A stretch of DNA of 49,101 bases from Nitrospiraceae bacterium (GCA_013140715.1 JABFSG010000079.1:1-49101); one strand, 5' to 3'; shown: positions 7,084-16,641, numbered from the stretch's first letter. Notes: generated by a model from the letters alone, not told the origin. A program made the numbers and translations.

Positions 7084-7890
7084 ATGCTCACGTCATCCTT
7101 CGTGCTTCTCAACGGCATAGGCCAAAGTTCCGAACGCCGTCTCTGGCAGGAATGCATTCTGGATTGGGCCTCATTCCTCCGATCTCCGACTCTGCCCGGC
7201 ATTTCTTCCGCGAGAAAAGAAGGGTACGACCGTGAACTCGCCATCGCCCAATCGCGCCTGGAGGAAGGCGATGCGAAGTTCTTCGGCGACTGCCTGAAAA
7301 GCCGGGAACACTGGCGCCTCTTCGAAACGTTTCGCCATCGTGCCCTCTATCTGGACATTGAGACGACAGGGATGTCGGCACGCGAAGGGCATGTCACGGT
7401 GGTCGGGCTCTATCGTAACGGACAGATGACAAGCCTCGTCCGAGGGGAAACGTTGACGGAAGACCGATTGCATGAGGAACTGGAGCAGACAGACCTCTTT
7501 ATTACATTTTTCGGCAGCGGGTTCGACATCCCCTACTTACAAGCGAAGTTTCCCCGGCTAAATTTCAAAAAACCTCACTTCGATCTCTGTTTCGCCGCGC
7601 GCAGACTTGGAATGCAGGGCGGGCTCAAACGCATTGAACAAGAAGTCCAAATTGTGAGGGAGACCGATGTGATGGGACTAGACGGATGGGAAGCTGTCCG
7701 CCTCTGGCACCAGTGGTGTGCCGGAGACGAAGCTGCGCGCGACCTGTTGCTGCGATACAACGAAGCCGACACCCAAAATCTTGAACCTCTCGCCATAATG
7801 CTTTACGACCAGATGGTCGCACGATTCGGCCCCTCTTCTGTCGGATATCCACCAACTCGTTACCAGGCGAGGACCGAGGTCATTCCATGA
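7084..7890 (+). CDS. Ribonuclease H-like 3'-5' exonuclease, YprB type
   Basis: Starting at ATG 7084 the protein opens MLTSSFVLLNGIGQSSERRLW, the usual start of this family; an upstream ATG at 7054 lies within the promoter. The DEDD core is visible: LDIETTG (Asp91, Glu93), FFGSGFDIPYL, FDLCFAARRLG and YNEADTQNL. These acidic residues should bind two metal ions for nucleic acid hydrolysis. The substrate is not known. The stop overlaps the next gene start by four bases (ATGA), so it is translationally coupled to the PP2C phosphatase. That pairing is functionally unexplained. Confidence 0.8.
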   Translation: MLTSSFVLLNGIGQSSERRLWQECILDWASFLRSPTLPGISSARKEGYDRELAIAQSRLEEGDAKFFGDCLKSREHWRLFETFRHRALYLDIETTGMSAREGHVTVVGLYRNGQMTSLVRGETLTEDRLHEELEQTDLFITFFGSGFDIPYLQAKFPRLNFKKPHFDLCFAARRLGMQGGLKRIEQEVQIVRETDVMGLDGWEAVRLWHQWCAGDEAARDLLLRYNEADTQNLEPLAIMLYDQMVARFGPSSVGYPPTRYQARTEVIP

Positions 7891-8651
7891 CACAACCCCT
7901 ATCCTGGGCCGGTATCGGCCGCACCGAAAGGGGCCATGTCCGCTCATCGAACCAGGATGCGATGGCCATCCTGAACGACTGCAGCGTCTGGATCGTGGCC
8001 GATGGCATGGGGGGACATCCGGCAGGCGATGTGGCAGCTCAAACGGCTGTGGCAACAGCCACAGAACGGGCGCGTGAACGAGCGGCCTGGCTCCAGGAAC
8101 ATCCCGGTGCAGTGGATGAATTTGTGGTAGACCTCGTAACCAGCGCCAATCGGCGAATCCATGACCTCATTCTGGCCAAACCCTCTTTGAAAGGGATGGG
8201 TACGACCATCGTCGCTTTGGCACTGACACCGGCATCGATGCCGGTCGCCCATATCGCCCACTTGGGCGATAGCCGCGCCTATCTCTATCGAGCAGGAGAG
8301 CTCATGCAATTGACGCGCGACCATACCCTCGTGCAAAAGTTTGTGCAGCGCGGCCTGATCGATGCCGCCACGGCTCTCGTACATCCCGAGCGTCACATCC
8401 TAACCAAAGGCCTGGGGATGGACGTCGACATGAAACCGGAGCGGACCTCAACTCTGGTTACGCCGAGCGACCTGATTATGCTCTGTAGCGACGGGCTCAC
8501 AAAAATGCTGGACGATTCAGCCATTGCATCGGTACTCTCCGGCGCACAAGCCGATCCCCAACGAGCCTGCCATGAACTGGTCGAACAGGCCCTGACCAGA
8601 GGAGGAGAGGATAATGTGACGGTGATTGTCGTGGCCTCTCAGCATGACTAG
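7887..8651 (+). CDS. PP2C-family Ser/Thr protein phosphatase
   Basis: This 254-residue, metal-dependent phosphatase has all the acidic motifs: RSSNQDA near the N-terminus, VADGMGGHPAGDVA, MGTTIVAL, HLGDSRAYLYR, LTRDHTLVQ, CSDGLTKML and GGEDNVTVIVV. It is cytosolic (no signal or membrane segment), like Stp1/PrpC that reverse Ser/Thr kinase phosphorylation. It overlaps the exonuclease gene by four bases. A second PP2C gene lies next to a kinase at 40.7 kb. The target of this one is not apparent; the kinase is not adjacent. Confidence 0.92.
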   Translation: MTQPLSWAGIGRTERGHVRSSNQDAMAILNDCSVWIVADGMGGHPAGDVAAQTAVATATERARERAAWLQEHPGAVDEFVVDLVTSANRRIHDLILAKPSLKGMGTTIVALALTPASMPVAHIAHLGDSRAYLYRAGELMQLTRDHTLVQKFVQRGLIDAATALVHPERHILTKGLGMDVDMKPERTSTLVTPSDLIMLCSDGLTKMLDDSAIASVLSGAQADPQRACHELVEQALTRGGEDNVTVIVVASQHD

Positions 8652-8758
8652 CGAAGCCATCATACTTCTCCGTTGACAAGAACGATCGGCCCATGTAGGT
8701 TGCAACTGAGTCGCCCCAGAGCTAGTTATTCCGCTCGCGAATCACACAGAGTCTGTCC

Positions 8759-9640
8759 ATGATCGGAATTATAAAAATCGTTTTAACGGGCGCCTTCATC
8801 CTGGCTCTCAGCCTGACACAGGCGATTGAGAGCCGCGCGCTTGATTCGAGCGGCCCAGAAGCAACGATCCGTACGCTCGTTCGCGCCAATGCTGAAAAAG
8901 ATCTCTCCACTCTTTCCCGCCTGATGGCCCATGACTCAGACATTGTCAGCTACACGATCGCGGGACGCAAATACGTCGGATGGCCGGAATTTGAGCGTGA
9001 AATGCGGGAGGAGTTCGACTCGGTCCAGAAACTTGAGATCCCGATCCACGAGCTCAGGGTTTGGAGCAAAGGCGATCTTGCTTGGTTTACGATGGAACTG
9101 GATTACATCCGTTTTGTCGGAGAATCGACCAATCCGAAGCGAACCGTCCTTCCGCTCAGAGAGACCGGAGTACTCGAACGCCGTCAGGGAGAATGGATGC
9201 TCCTTTCCTGGCACGAGTCGTTCCGGACGATCCAGCTTGGGGGTCCACTGGCTCAGCAACCGACGCAAGCGGCTTCTCAACATTTGGTCAGCAATGCGGC
9301 AAGTTCTATCCCAGACCTCAGCGGGGAGTGGGACATTCTTGAAGTGGAAGACGACAAACGCTACAAGGCCACTCTCGATAAGGCCGGTAACGGTCCCTAT
9401 ACCCAGCATGGCGGACGGTTTATCACGACAAAGTTTGCAGACCGTCTCTGGCAAGGTACCTGGCAGCAACCAGGGAACGATCGAGAAGGGGGCTTTGAGG
9501 TCCTACTCTCAGAAGACGGCACTCAAGCCAAAGGGGTCTGGTGGTATTCGCGGGTCGGCACTCAAAAGAATATTCCCCCGCGCGAACATGGTGGAACCTA
9601 TACATGGAAACGGTTGACGCAGCCACCGGCTCCACAGTGA
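8759..9640 (+). CDS. Exported protein with SnoaL/NTF2-like domain
   Basis: A signal peptide (MIGIIKIVLTGAFILALSLTQA, cleavage near IESRA) is followed by an NTF2/SnoaL-like alpha+beta domain at about residues 38-165. That domain opens with EATIRTLVRANAEKDLSTLSRLM, continues through the YVGWPEFEREM motif and closes with VLERRQGEWMLLSWHESF. The family includes DUF4440-like proteins and ketosteroid-isomerase relatives. The second half (about 190-290: LSGEWDILEVEDDKRYKATL, VWWYSRVGTQ) is beta-rich and not recognised. It probably acts in the periplasm. No catalytic residues can be assigned. Confidence 0.65.
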   Translation: MIGIIKIVLTGAFILALSLTQAIESRALDSSGPEATIRTLVRANAEKDLSTLSRLMAHDSDIVSYTIAGRKYVGWPEFEREMREEFDSVQKLEIPIHELRVWSKGDLAWFTMELDYIRFVGESTNPKRTVLPLRETGVLERRQGEWMLLSWHESFRTIQLGGPLAQQPTQAASQHLVSNAASSIPDLSGEWDILEVEDDKRYKATLDKAGNGPYTQHGGRFITTKFADRLWQGTWQQPGNDREGGFEVLLSEDGTQAKGVWWYSRVGTQKNIPPREHGGTYTWKRLTQPPAPQ

Positions 9641-9715
9641 TATCTGCTCCTCACAAGCCTACACCAACATCAAACCCGATAATCGTGTGATTACTTTTTC
9701 TTCTTAGGAGGTTGT

Positions 9716-10720
9716 ATGCGTTCTGCCATTTGCACTCTGCTCATGAGCCTCTGTCTGGCAGCGCCGGCCCTGGCCGACGGCGGACACGATCACCATGCCG
9801 TGCCCACCCTGATGAATCAAACGACCACCACCGTCACGATGAAGGACAATACCGTGACCCTCACGTTCGGGCCGATCGACCTGCCGGCCGGTCACGACGG
9901 CGATCTCGCCGCGTCCATGCCCAAACATGCCTTTCAGCTCCCCAAGGATATGTATATGGTGGGGTACAAAACCGCCGTCTTCACCAAAGAGGGGACGCCG
10001 CTCCCCAAGAACTATCTCCACCACATCCTGATGCTGAATAACAGCAAGCCGAGCGTCTCCTGCGCCGGCGAACCCCTGTTCTTTGCCGGAGCCGGACTTG
10101 AGATGACCGAGACACGGTTTCCGGCCGGCTATGGCGTGAAGCTCGCCAAAGAGGATCACCTCATGTCGATTGTCGCCTTTTATCACGGGGCGCCAGTCAC
10201 CAAAGACGTCATGGCCACCTTCACCATGTATATGGCGCCCGAAGGGACGCCGGTCAAGGAAATGGATGTCTATCAGGTGGGGGTCAATATCGTCTGCTTC
10301 AGCAAGTTCGCCCAGCGCGGCCCCGACCAGACGGATGAAGGGATCGAGATCAATACCGGCGTCCAGGTCCACAAGGCCCCGCTTAAGTTCTCGATGGATG
10401 GCTGTGTGAAGTTTGCCTATCCCCATGGGCATGACGAACTCCTCATGGTCGGGCTGGACAACCTCACCACAAAACAGACCCTACTGCGGACCGTGCCGGA
10501 TGTCGCCCTGGATGGCACCTTCCTCGAATTTCAACCCCATCAAGTCTACAAAGATAGTCAGGGATTTCCCGTGACGAAAGCGGATGACTACGAGATGGTG
10601 ATGGTGCATCACCATCCCCTACAAAAACAGGAGGCCCAACATGGGATGGGCAATTACTTGCTCTACATGACTCCGGGCGCCTGTCCGACGAAAGCCGCTG
10701 CACCAATCGCTAAATATTAA
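9716..10720 (+). CDS. Secreted His-rich protein, Nod19/PHM-like fold candidate
   Basis: A perfect AGGAGG sits 5 bases before the ATG, so expression may be high. The signal peptide is MRSAICTLLMSLCLAAPALA, and the mature N-terminus begins DGGHDHHAVP. The segment FTKEGTPLPKNYLHHILMLNN resembles the HH motif of SURNod19 and copper type II monooxygenase-like domains. More His pairs occur (AFYHGA, PHGHDE, MVHHHP). Several Cys may form disulfides. These suggest a periplasmic metal, perhaps copper, binding protein; this is inference. A strong palindrome follows the gene. Confidence 0.6.
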   Translation: MRSAICTLLMSLCLAAPALADGGHDHHAVPTLMNQTTTTVTMKDNTVTLTFGPIDLPAGHDGDLAASMPKHAFQLPKDMYMVGYKTAVFTKEGTPLPKNYLHHILMLNNSKPSVSCAGEPLFFAGAGLEMTETRFPAGYGVKLAKEDHLMSIVAFYHGAPVTKDVMATFTMYMAPEGTPVKEMDVYQVGVNIVCFSKFAQRGPDQTDEGIEINTGVQVHKAPLKFSMDGCVKFAYPHGHDELLMVGLDNLTTKQTLLRTVPDVALDGTFLEFQPHQVYKDSQGFPVTKADDYEMVMVHHHPLQKQEAQHGMGNYLLYMTPGACPTKAAAPIAKY

Positions 10721-10738
10721 CGCTAGCCCATTCCAACT

Positions 10739-10777
10739 GTTCGATACCCGTCGCACAATCTGCGACGGGTATCGAAC
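10739..10777. terminator. Perfect 17-bp inverted repeat after the His-rich protein gene
   Basis: Arms 10739-10755 and 10761-10777 are perfectly complementary around a 5-base loop (CAATC). There is no T-run after it, so it may be a non-canonical terminator, an mRNA-stabilising hairpin or a protein site. Confidence 0.5.
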
Positions 10778-11051
10778 AATTCATGTCGCAGCCTCCCCAC
10801 GCTCTCTTCATTTCCGTTCAATTTTGTTCGGTACCCGACATCCCCTACCAAAGTAGGGCCCGACTCACCGCCTGTAGACTGGGTTTATCACCTCAGCCTA
10901 TGTTATTCACATCCTTACCCTTAGAAGTGTTACAGACTCGTGGCCCAGAAATCTGTGGGTTCGAATGTCTCAGACCGCCGGAGGGCAAACCTTGTGAGGT
11001 CGCTCTGGAAATGGGTTTGCTCTGAATCCCCAGAAGTGCAGGGATATCTCG
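10778..11051 (+). other. Leader region of the multidomain signalling gene
   Basis: Nothing certain is seen. An 80-codon open frame (10783-11025) has no family resemblance and is probably spurious. The region likely holds the promoter for the gene at 11052, with AGGG about 8 bases before its ATG. Confidence 0.35.
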
Positions 11052-14000
11052 ATGCCGCAGAGTGAGCCGATTGCCATCCTGATTATCAGCGATCACGCTG
11101 AATCCATTAAACTCGTCACCATCAGTCTTCGAGGATTCTTTCCTGGCTGCCTCGTGGACGTCGCCTATTCCTCAGAGGAAGCCCGCACATGGTCGCCGAG
11201 GCGCGAATGGACCATCATCCTCCTCGATGAACAGTGCCTCGGGGAGGGCCACAGTTCTCTCCACGGTGAGATCAAGAGTCATGCGCCCTACGCGTCAAGC
11301 ATCCTGCTCAGCGACCGTACCGAGTCAGCCTCGGCCCTTCAGGCGCTTCAAGCCGATGTCGACTATTTTCTCTCGAAGAAATCTCCGGCTTTTCTCACCG
11401 AACTCCTGTTCTGTGCAAGGGAAGCCATCGAGAAGCATCATCTGAGAGTGACCCTAGACTACGCGCAGGAGCGCCATCGTCGGCTCATCGAATCGCTCAG
11501 CGACACCGCGTACGAGCTGGACGCAAAGGGCTGCTTTATAATGGTTGGCCCTGGCATCGTCGCACTCTTGGGTTACTCGCCGGACGAACTCATCGGATTG
11601 CCCTATAGCACTCTCGTACCTCCCGGCCAGGAGTTGTCGGCTCGATATCGCCTCAATGAACGCCGCTCCGGCGCGCGGGGTACCAGCCTTGTCGAATTGA
11701 TCCTTCAGGGAAAATCGATGAAACACAACAGACCTCACACCATTACGGCAGAGGTCACAGCCAGAGGACTCTACGACCCCCTGCGTCGATTTGTCGGTAC
11801 GGTGGGACTGATCCGAGACCTCGCTCAATCAAAACAGCAAGCGATCACGATTCAGGATCTTCGTCAGCAGCTCCAACATGCAGATGGACTGCTTGCCCAG
11901 GCCCAGAGGGTTACCCTCTTATCTCAGCAGCTACACGATCCACTCACCTCGCTACTGGCACAGTCGCAACATCTCCTCTCCACCATCCGCGATGCGCGCC
12001 TGGAAAACCACGTCGAAGCTCTCGCCGGACAGGCCGCAGAAGCGGCAACACTCGGAGCCGCGTTGGCACAGGCTCTTCAGGAGAGAGCTAATCCATCGGG
12101 AAGTACGATCGACGATGTTTTTGATGAGATTGTCAGCTCTACCACTCAAACAGCCGTCGATAGCGCAGGCATCATCAAGCAATTCAGCGCTCAACTCCCT
12201 TCTTTTGCCGGCGACCGCGAACAGGTCAGGACGCTTGTGCAGCATTTACTGAGTTATGCTCAGACCTACTTGCGAACAATCGGCCGCGAGCATCAACTCA
12301 TCGTGAGCGCAGGCACAGCTGGCCCCTCCTCTATTTCAACAGACACGCCGACACTCTTTCCCCTCAGCCCGCCTACCAAGATCGAAATTGAATTGCTCGA
12401 ATCTGACAGAGTGTGGCTGGCCGCATCACCGGCCACGGCACCCTCCCCCACCGATCTCCTCGACTCGTACCAGCTGGTTCGCCAACTCGACGGCACATTG
12501 GATGTGTCGGCGCCGATGCAGGGGCCGCTTCGTATGACCCTCCGTCTACCGGCCGCTACCCGCCTTCCCCTCGAAAACCCTCAACAACCGATTGCCCTGG
12601 CGACCGCCTCGCCGACAGTCCCTCACGAAGCCACAACCGCCGCAGCGACATCCGTTCCGGCCGCCGATTCAGGCAGGCCGCAACAAGAACGTCGCCATAC
12701 ACCTCGAATTCCGACCACCTTGCCTGCCACGATCACCCTCGCAGCGACAACATGGAAGGGTACCATTTCTAACATCAGCCTCGGCGGCACCAGCATTATC
12801 CTTCCCAGCAATTTTCCCACTACTCCACCGCAAGATGCCTATGTCGTGCTTAAAACCGCTGTGGGCATACTCGAACTCCACGGTCAGACACAGGAACGGG
12901 CTGTCTGGCCCCCTTCCGGAACACCGGCCTCCCATCTCGTCGTCATATTTGATTCGCCTCGGCAAGAAGAAGCTGCCGTTCTGACCTCGTTGATCCAAGC
13001 TGCTAAAGAAGGGACTTTGCCCTTCTCACTTGAGGTGCTGCTTTCGACAGCGCCGCAACTGGAATTACCGAGTGACACTCGCTCCATGCAGGGCGAACGA
13101 GAACATTTTGATCAGCGCGAATCGGTTCGCATCGTGCTGACGACCCCGGTCAGACTGGAAGTGATCGATCTTACCGGTCACTTGCATCGCCTGGCAGCGT
13201 TGACCGTGAACTTCAGCAGGGACGGCGCCTGCCTGCATCTCAACACTCGACCTGAATTTATGAACGGTCTTGCCACGATTCACTTCACCGCCGCACAGTC
13301 CCAAAGCCACCCCGGAACCCATGAACCAGGCACGCCGGACTCCCCACTCTCTGCACGGATCATCTGGACGATTCCGGACCCGACAGCCGTCAATCAATTT
13401 CGTCACCAAGGCTCCGACCCTGCCATGCTGGTCGGCATCCGTTTTCATGGCCTTAGCCCGTATGCCGAACGAGAAGTGAGCCGTGTGATCCGACAACATC
13501 TGATGTTCCCAAGCAAATCGGAAGCCTCTTCGCAACAAGGATCGGTCATCAGTATTCTACGAGAATGTCGAAACCCACGTGGCCAAGCGATTATGATCAC
13601 CGACGACCACCTTCAGCAATCTCTCTCAGAGAACACCCCGGTCGTGATCATCGCTCCGGGCTATGGCCAGACCGCGCTGGATACCGTAGCCTTGTCCTAC
13701 TACTTGGCGTACCACCGGCTCCGCATTTTGCGATACGACCACACCAACCACATGGGACTGAGCGACGGTGAGCTTCAACAGACAACGTTGCGAAGCATGC
13801 AAGCCGATCTTCTTAAGGTTGTCGAGTTTGTGCAACATACATGGCCGACCGCCCCTTTGATCGTCATGGCAAGCGACATGACCGCACGTGTCGCGATCAA
13901 AATGGCGGTGCAATCACGGCCTCTCGACTTGCTCTTGCTGATCAATCCGGTCATCGACATACAGGCCATGCTCATGACGGTCCATGGCCATGACCTTGTG

Positions 14001-15236
14001 GCCGACCACCGTTATGGACTCCGACGCGGCATCACCAATCTGCTCGGGCTCAACATCGATGTCGATCGCTTTGTGAGCGACATCGTGACGGGCCACTTCA
14101 CAGATCTGGCTTCTACGATCGGGGATCTGCGCCTCCTCCGATCTCCCGCAGCCATTTTGACGATTCCCAGCAGCCCCCTCGGGCAATTGCCTCCCGCTGA
14201 TCTCCCGCAGGATTTTCTCACCGCCCTGGGAACCCATACCAGGCTGGCCACAATCCCAGCGTTACTGATGAGTCAGGCTCTCCCGCTCAATGAACCGCAC
14301 CCCGTAGCCTTTCGGCAAATTCTAGAACAGGTAGCCGCAACCGTCCCGCTACCGCCCGTTTCGACCGAATATCGCGCACGGACCCATCACATGCTGGCCT
14401 ATCAACAGCGCATTGAACTGGAACGGACCCGTCTGCGTCACAATCTCTCGCAGATCACCCGTCAAACTCTGCGGATCGCGCATATACAACAGAGTTCTCA
14501 GCTCGGCAATCTCCATGAGCACTGGAAACTGTTGGACGATCTCTATCGACTGCTCAGCCCGATCGAGCCTGGTTCCATGCTCCTGGACGTGGGAGTCGGC
14601 TACGGCGACTTAGTCCGAGCGACGATGGTCAATCAGACCTACCGATCGCGGCAACGTGGATGGAACCAGGAGCAGCCTGCTCACGTGATCGGACTGGAAT
14701 ATGCTCAAGACTCGCTGATGCAGGCTCGAGCAAATCTCCGCGCCTTACACCAGGAACTCGACAGCGACTTTGCGGGAACCCTCACCATTGCCCCACCCTT
14801 TACGACAGACTGGATCCACACCGATTGGACCGAATGCCTCCCCTTCAAGGACCGCTCTATCCATCGCATCGTCTGCAATCTGGCGATCCCATTCGTCGCC
14901 TCACCTCTGGCCACGATTCGCGAGCTGTATCGTGTGCTCCGCCCACAAGGGCGCTTAGTGTTCACGGTTTTCCACACCGATAGCGACTTGTCAGTGCTCT
15001 ATCGCCGGCATCTACACAGAGGAAACCAAGATGAATTCGGCCCACAAGCCCAGATCCTTCTGCAATATCTGGGACGCCTCCGAGAAGCCATTCGCCATGG
15101 GTTGCTTCATACCTTTGACCGCTCCTCATTGACCTCATTTCTACAGAAAGCCGGCATCCAGAAACCCCGCATCCTGCCTGTGCTCGATGGTCACGCCCTA
15201 CTCGCTATTATTGAAAAAGATAAATCCGCTGGCTGA
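11052..15236 (+). CDS. Multidomain REC-PAS-kinase-like-PilZ-PilZ-LuxD-like-methyltransferase protein
   Basis: This 1394-residue protein joins at least seven regions. Residues 8-125 are a receiver-like domain (Asp59 in ILLDEQ). Residues 140-262 are a PAS domain (GIVALLGYSPDELIG). Residues 285-500 look like a histidine kinase core, with His295 in QQLHDPLTS. The N-box Asn is replaced (HLLSYA) and no DxGxG is seen, so it is probably inactive. Two PilZ domains follow, with complete c-di-GMP motifs: R548-x3-R552 with N574-x-S576-x2-G579, and R689-x3-R693 with N720-x-S722-x2-G725. Residues about 850-1100 are an alpha/beta hydrolase closely like LuxD acyl-transferase (RYDHTNHMGLSDGE, ASDMTARVA). Residues 1120-1394 are a SAM methyltransferase (LLDVGVGYGD, 1177-1186; LYRVLRPQGRLVFTVF). 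No membrane segment. It heads a run of three regulators on the same strand. Confidence 0.85.
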   Translation: MPQSEPIAILIISDHAESIKLVTISLRGFFPGCLVDVAYSSEEARTWSPRREWTIILLDEQCLGEGHSSLHGEIKSHAPYASSILLSDRTESASALQALQADVDYFLSKKSPAFLTELLFCAREAIEKHHLRVTLDYAQERHRRLIESLSDTAYELDAKGCFIMVGPGIVALLGYSPDELIGLPYSTLVPPGQELSARYRLNERRSGARGTSLVELILQGKSMKHNRPHTITAEVTARGLYDPLRRFVGTVGLIRDLAQSKQQAITIQDLRQQLQHADGLLAQAQRVTLLSQQLHDPLTSLLAQSQHLLSTIRDARLENHVEALAGQAAEAATLGAALAQALQERANPSGSTIDDVFDEIVSSTTQTAVDSAGIIKQFSAQLPSFAGDREQVRTLVQHLLSYAQTYLRTIGREHQLIVSAGTAGPSSISTDTPTLFPLSPPTKIEIELLESDRVWLAASPATAPSPTDLLDSYQLVRQLDGTLDVSAPMQGPLRMTLRLPAATRLPLENPQQPIALATASPTVPHEATTAAATSVPAADSGRPQQERRHTPRIPTTLPATITLAATTWKGTISNISLGGTSIILPSNFPTTPPQDAYVVLKTAVGILELHGQTQERAVWPPSGTPASHLVVIFDSPRQEEAAVLTSLIQAAKEGTLPFSLEVLLSTAPQLELPSDTRSMQGEREHFDQRESVRIVLTTPVRLEVIDLTGHLHRLAALTVNFSRDGACLHLNTRPEFMNGLATIHFTAAQSQSHPGTHEPGTPDSPLSARIIWTIPDPTAVNQFRHQGSDPAMLVGIRFHGLSPYAEREVSRVIRQHLMFPSKSEASSQQGSVISILRECRNPRGQAIMITDDHLQQSLSENTPVVIIAPGYGQTALDTVALSYYLAYHRLRILRYDHTNHMGLSDGELQQTTLRSMQADLLKVVEFVQHTWPTAPLIVMASDMTARVAIKMAVQSRPLDLLLLINPVIDIQAMLMTVHGHDLVADHRYGLRRGITNLLGLNIDVDRFVSDIVTGHFTDLASTIGDLRLLRSPAAILTIPSSPLGQLPPADLPQDFLTALGTHTRLATIPALLMSQALPLNEPHPVAFRQILEQVAATVPLPPVSTEYRARTHHMLAYQQRIELERTRLRHNLSQITRQTLRIAHIQQSSQLGNLHEHWKLLDDLYRLLSPIEPGSMLLDVGVGYGDLVRATMVNQTYRSRQRGWNQEQPAHVIGLEYAQDSLMQARANLRALHQELDSDFAGTLTIAPPFTTDWIHTDWTECLPFKDRSIHRIVCNLAIPFVASPLATIRELYRVLRPQGRLVFTVFHTDSDLSVLYRRHLHRGNQDEFGPQAQILLQYLGRLREAIRHGLLHTFDRSSLTSFLQKAGIQKPRILPVLDGHALLAIIEKDKSAG

Positions 15237-15350
15237 ACATATACTGGCCATGTATACTCTCCCCTGTACATCTTTGAACATATAACCATTGCATGCCCAA
15301 TCTGCATTTCCGCAGGCTGGCCGGATGGTATCCTACGCTCCAAGTTCGTT

Positions 15351-16628
15351 ATGAACTTACGCCTGCAGAATATCGATATGACGGCACCCTCTTCCAGCGA
15401 ACGTTTGAACATGGTCGCGCGATTTTCGGCAGATCTGGGTTCGATGACCGATCTGACGACAATGGCGAATCGCATTATCCAAGAACTCTGTCGTGCAGGC
15501 GCCACGACCCATGGAGCGCTGTTCCTGCTGGATCACGAACAGACCTGCTATCGTCGCGCTAGCATGGTCGGCTCGATCGCTCCCGGAGTGACTCCATCGA
15601 CGCTGGCCGCAAGCCATCCGCTGCCTCGCCATCTCCTTGCAACCAATCAGATTATGACGCAAGGCGCCTCAGTTGTAGACCTTCAGGCTCATCACCTAGC
15701 AGCAGGTGCACGCGGATTCATGGAGGCCCTGCAGGCTGCACGCATTCTGCCGCATCTCAATAAAGACCGGCTCATTGCCTTCTCGATCCTCGGTGCGGCG
15801 CAACCTCTGGCTGAAGAAAGTGCGCTGGCAGAATCCCTGCTGGCCGCCCTGACACAAACCGCCACGAATGCGTTAGATACCATGATGCTATACGAGGATC
15901 TCCATCGCTCCCACACACTCATCAAACGCACGGATCGGCTCAAATCTCTTGAAACCATCGCCGGTGGCTTCGCCCATGAAATCAGAAACCCCCTCACATC
16001 GATAAAAACATTTATCCAATTGGCCCCTGAACGAAAAGACGACCCTCAATTTATTCAAGAGTTCAGCAAAGTGGTGCTCGACGATGTGTATCGTATCGAA
16101 CGGCTGATCCAAGAAATCCTCGACTATGCCCGATACATGGAACCTCAACTCACAGACGAGGACTTTAACGACATCGTCGCTTCCTGTTTATATTTCATCG
16201 ATGTCAAAGCAGACAGCCAGGGGATCAAGATTGAAAAAGAGTTGGCACCGGACCTGCCCCGTGTCATGCTGGACCGACAGCAAATCAAGCAGGTTCTGCT
16301 CAATCTTTTCCTCAATGCCATGGCTGCGATGTCAAAATCCGGCGGAAAGCTCCGCGTGCAAACGCGCAAGTTGATGAAGCCGGAAGGGAAAGTGTGGGCC
16401 CACATCGAAATCGAGGATACCGGTGAAGGAATTCAAGATGCGAATCTCGATCATATCTTCGACCCATTTTTTACGACGAAACATAAGAGCGGAGAAAACG
16501 AAGGGACGGGACTGGGCTTGACCATCGTTCATCAAATAATTCAAGAACATCACGGCGAAATTCTGGTGAAGAGCTCCGTCGGTGTCGGCACCACGTTTTT
16601 CGTGAGCCTACCCGCGTTACCCGCATAG
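15351..16628 (+). CDS. GAF-domain sensor histidine kinase
   Basis: The 425-residue kinase has an N-terminal GAF-like sensor (about 20-180) with no membrane segment, so it senses a cytosolic cue. The HisKA H-box is FAHEIRNPLTSIKTF with phospho-acceptor His209. An intact HATPase follows: N-box LLNLFLNAMAAM, G1 EDTGEGI, F-box DPFFTTKH and G2 EGTGLGL. The start is not certain: ATG 15351 has no clear ribosome binding site, and in-frame ATGs follow at 15378 and 15411. The sigma-54 response regulator gene begins 13 bases after its stop, so the two should form a cognate pair. Confidence 0.9.
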   Translation: MNLRLQNIDMTAPSSSERLNMVARFSADLGSMTDLTTMANRIIQELCRAGATTHGALFLLDHEQTCYRRASMVGSIAPGVTPSTLAASHPLPRHLLATNQIMTQGASVVDLQAHHLAAGARGFMEALQAARILPHLNKDRLIAFSILGAAQPLAEESALAESLLAALTQTATNALDTMMLYEDLHRSHTLIKRTDRLKSLETIAGGFAHEIRNPLTSIKTFIQLAPERKDDPQFIQEFSKVVLDDVYRIERLIQEILDYARYMEPQLTDEDFNDIVASCLYFIDVKADSQGIKIEKELAPDLPRVMLDRQQIKQVLLNLFLNAMAAMSKSGGKLRVQTRKLMKPEGKVWAHIEIEDTGEGIQDANLDHIFDPFFTTKHKSGENEGTGLGLTIVHQIIQEHHGEILVKSSVGVGTTFFVSLPALPA

Positions 16629-16641
16629 CAACCAACATTCT

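Noticed and set aside
10948-10985. tRNA-like GGGTTCGAAT stretch
   Set aside because: The flanking bases do not form a T-stem and no acceptor or anticodon stem can be drawn.
10783-11025. 80-codon open frame before the multidomain gene
   Set aside because: No ribosome site, no family resemblance and biased composition; probably a leader region.
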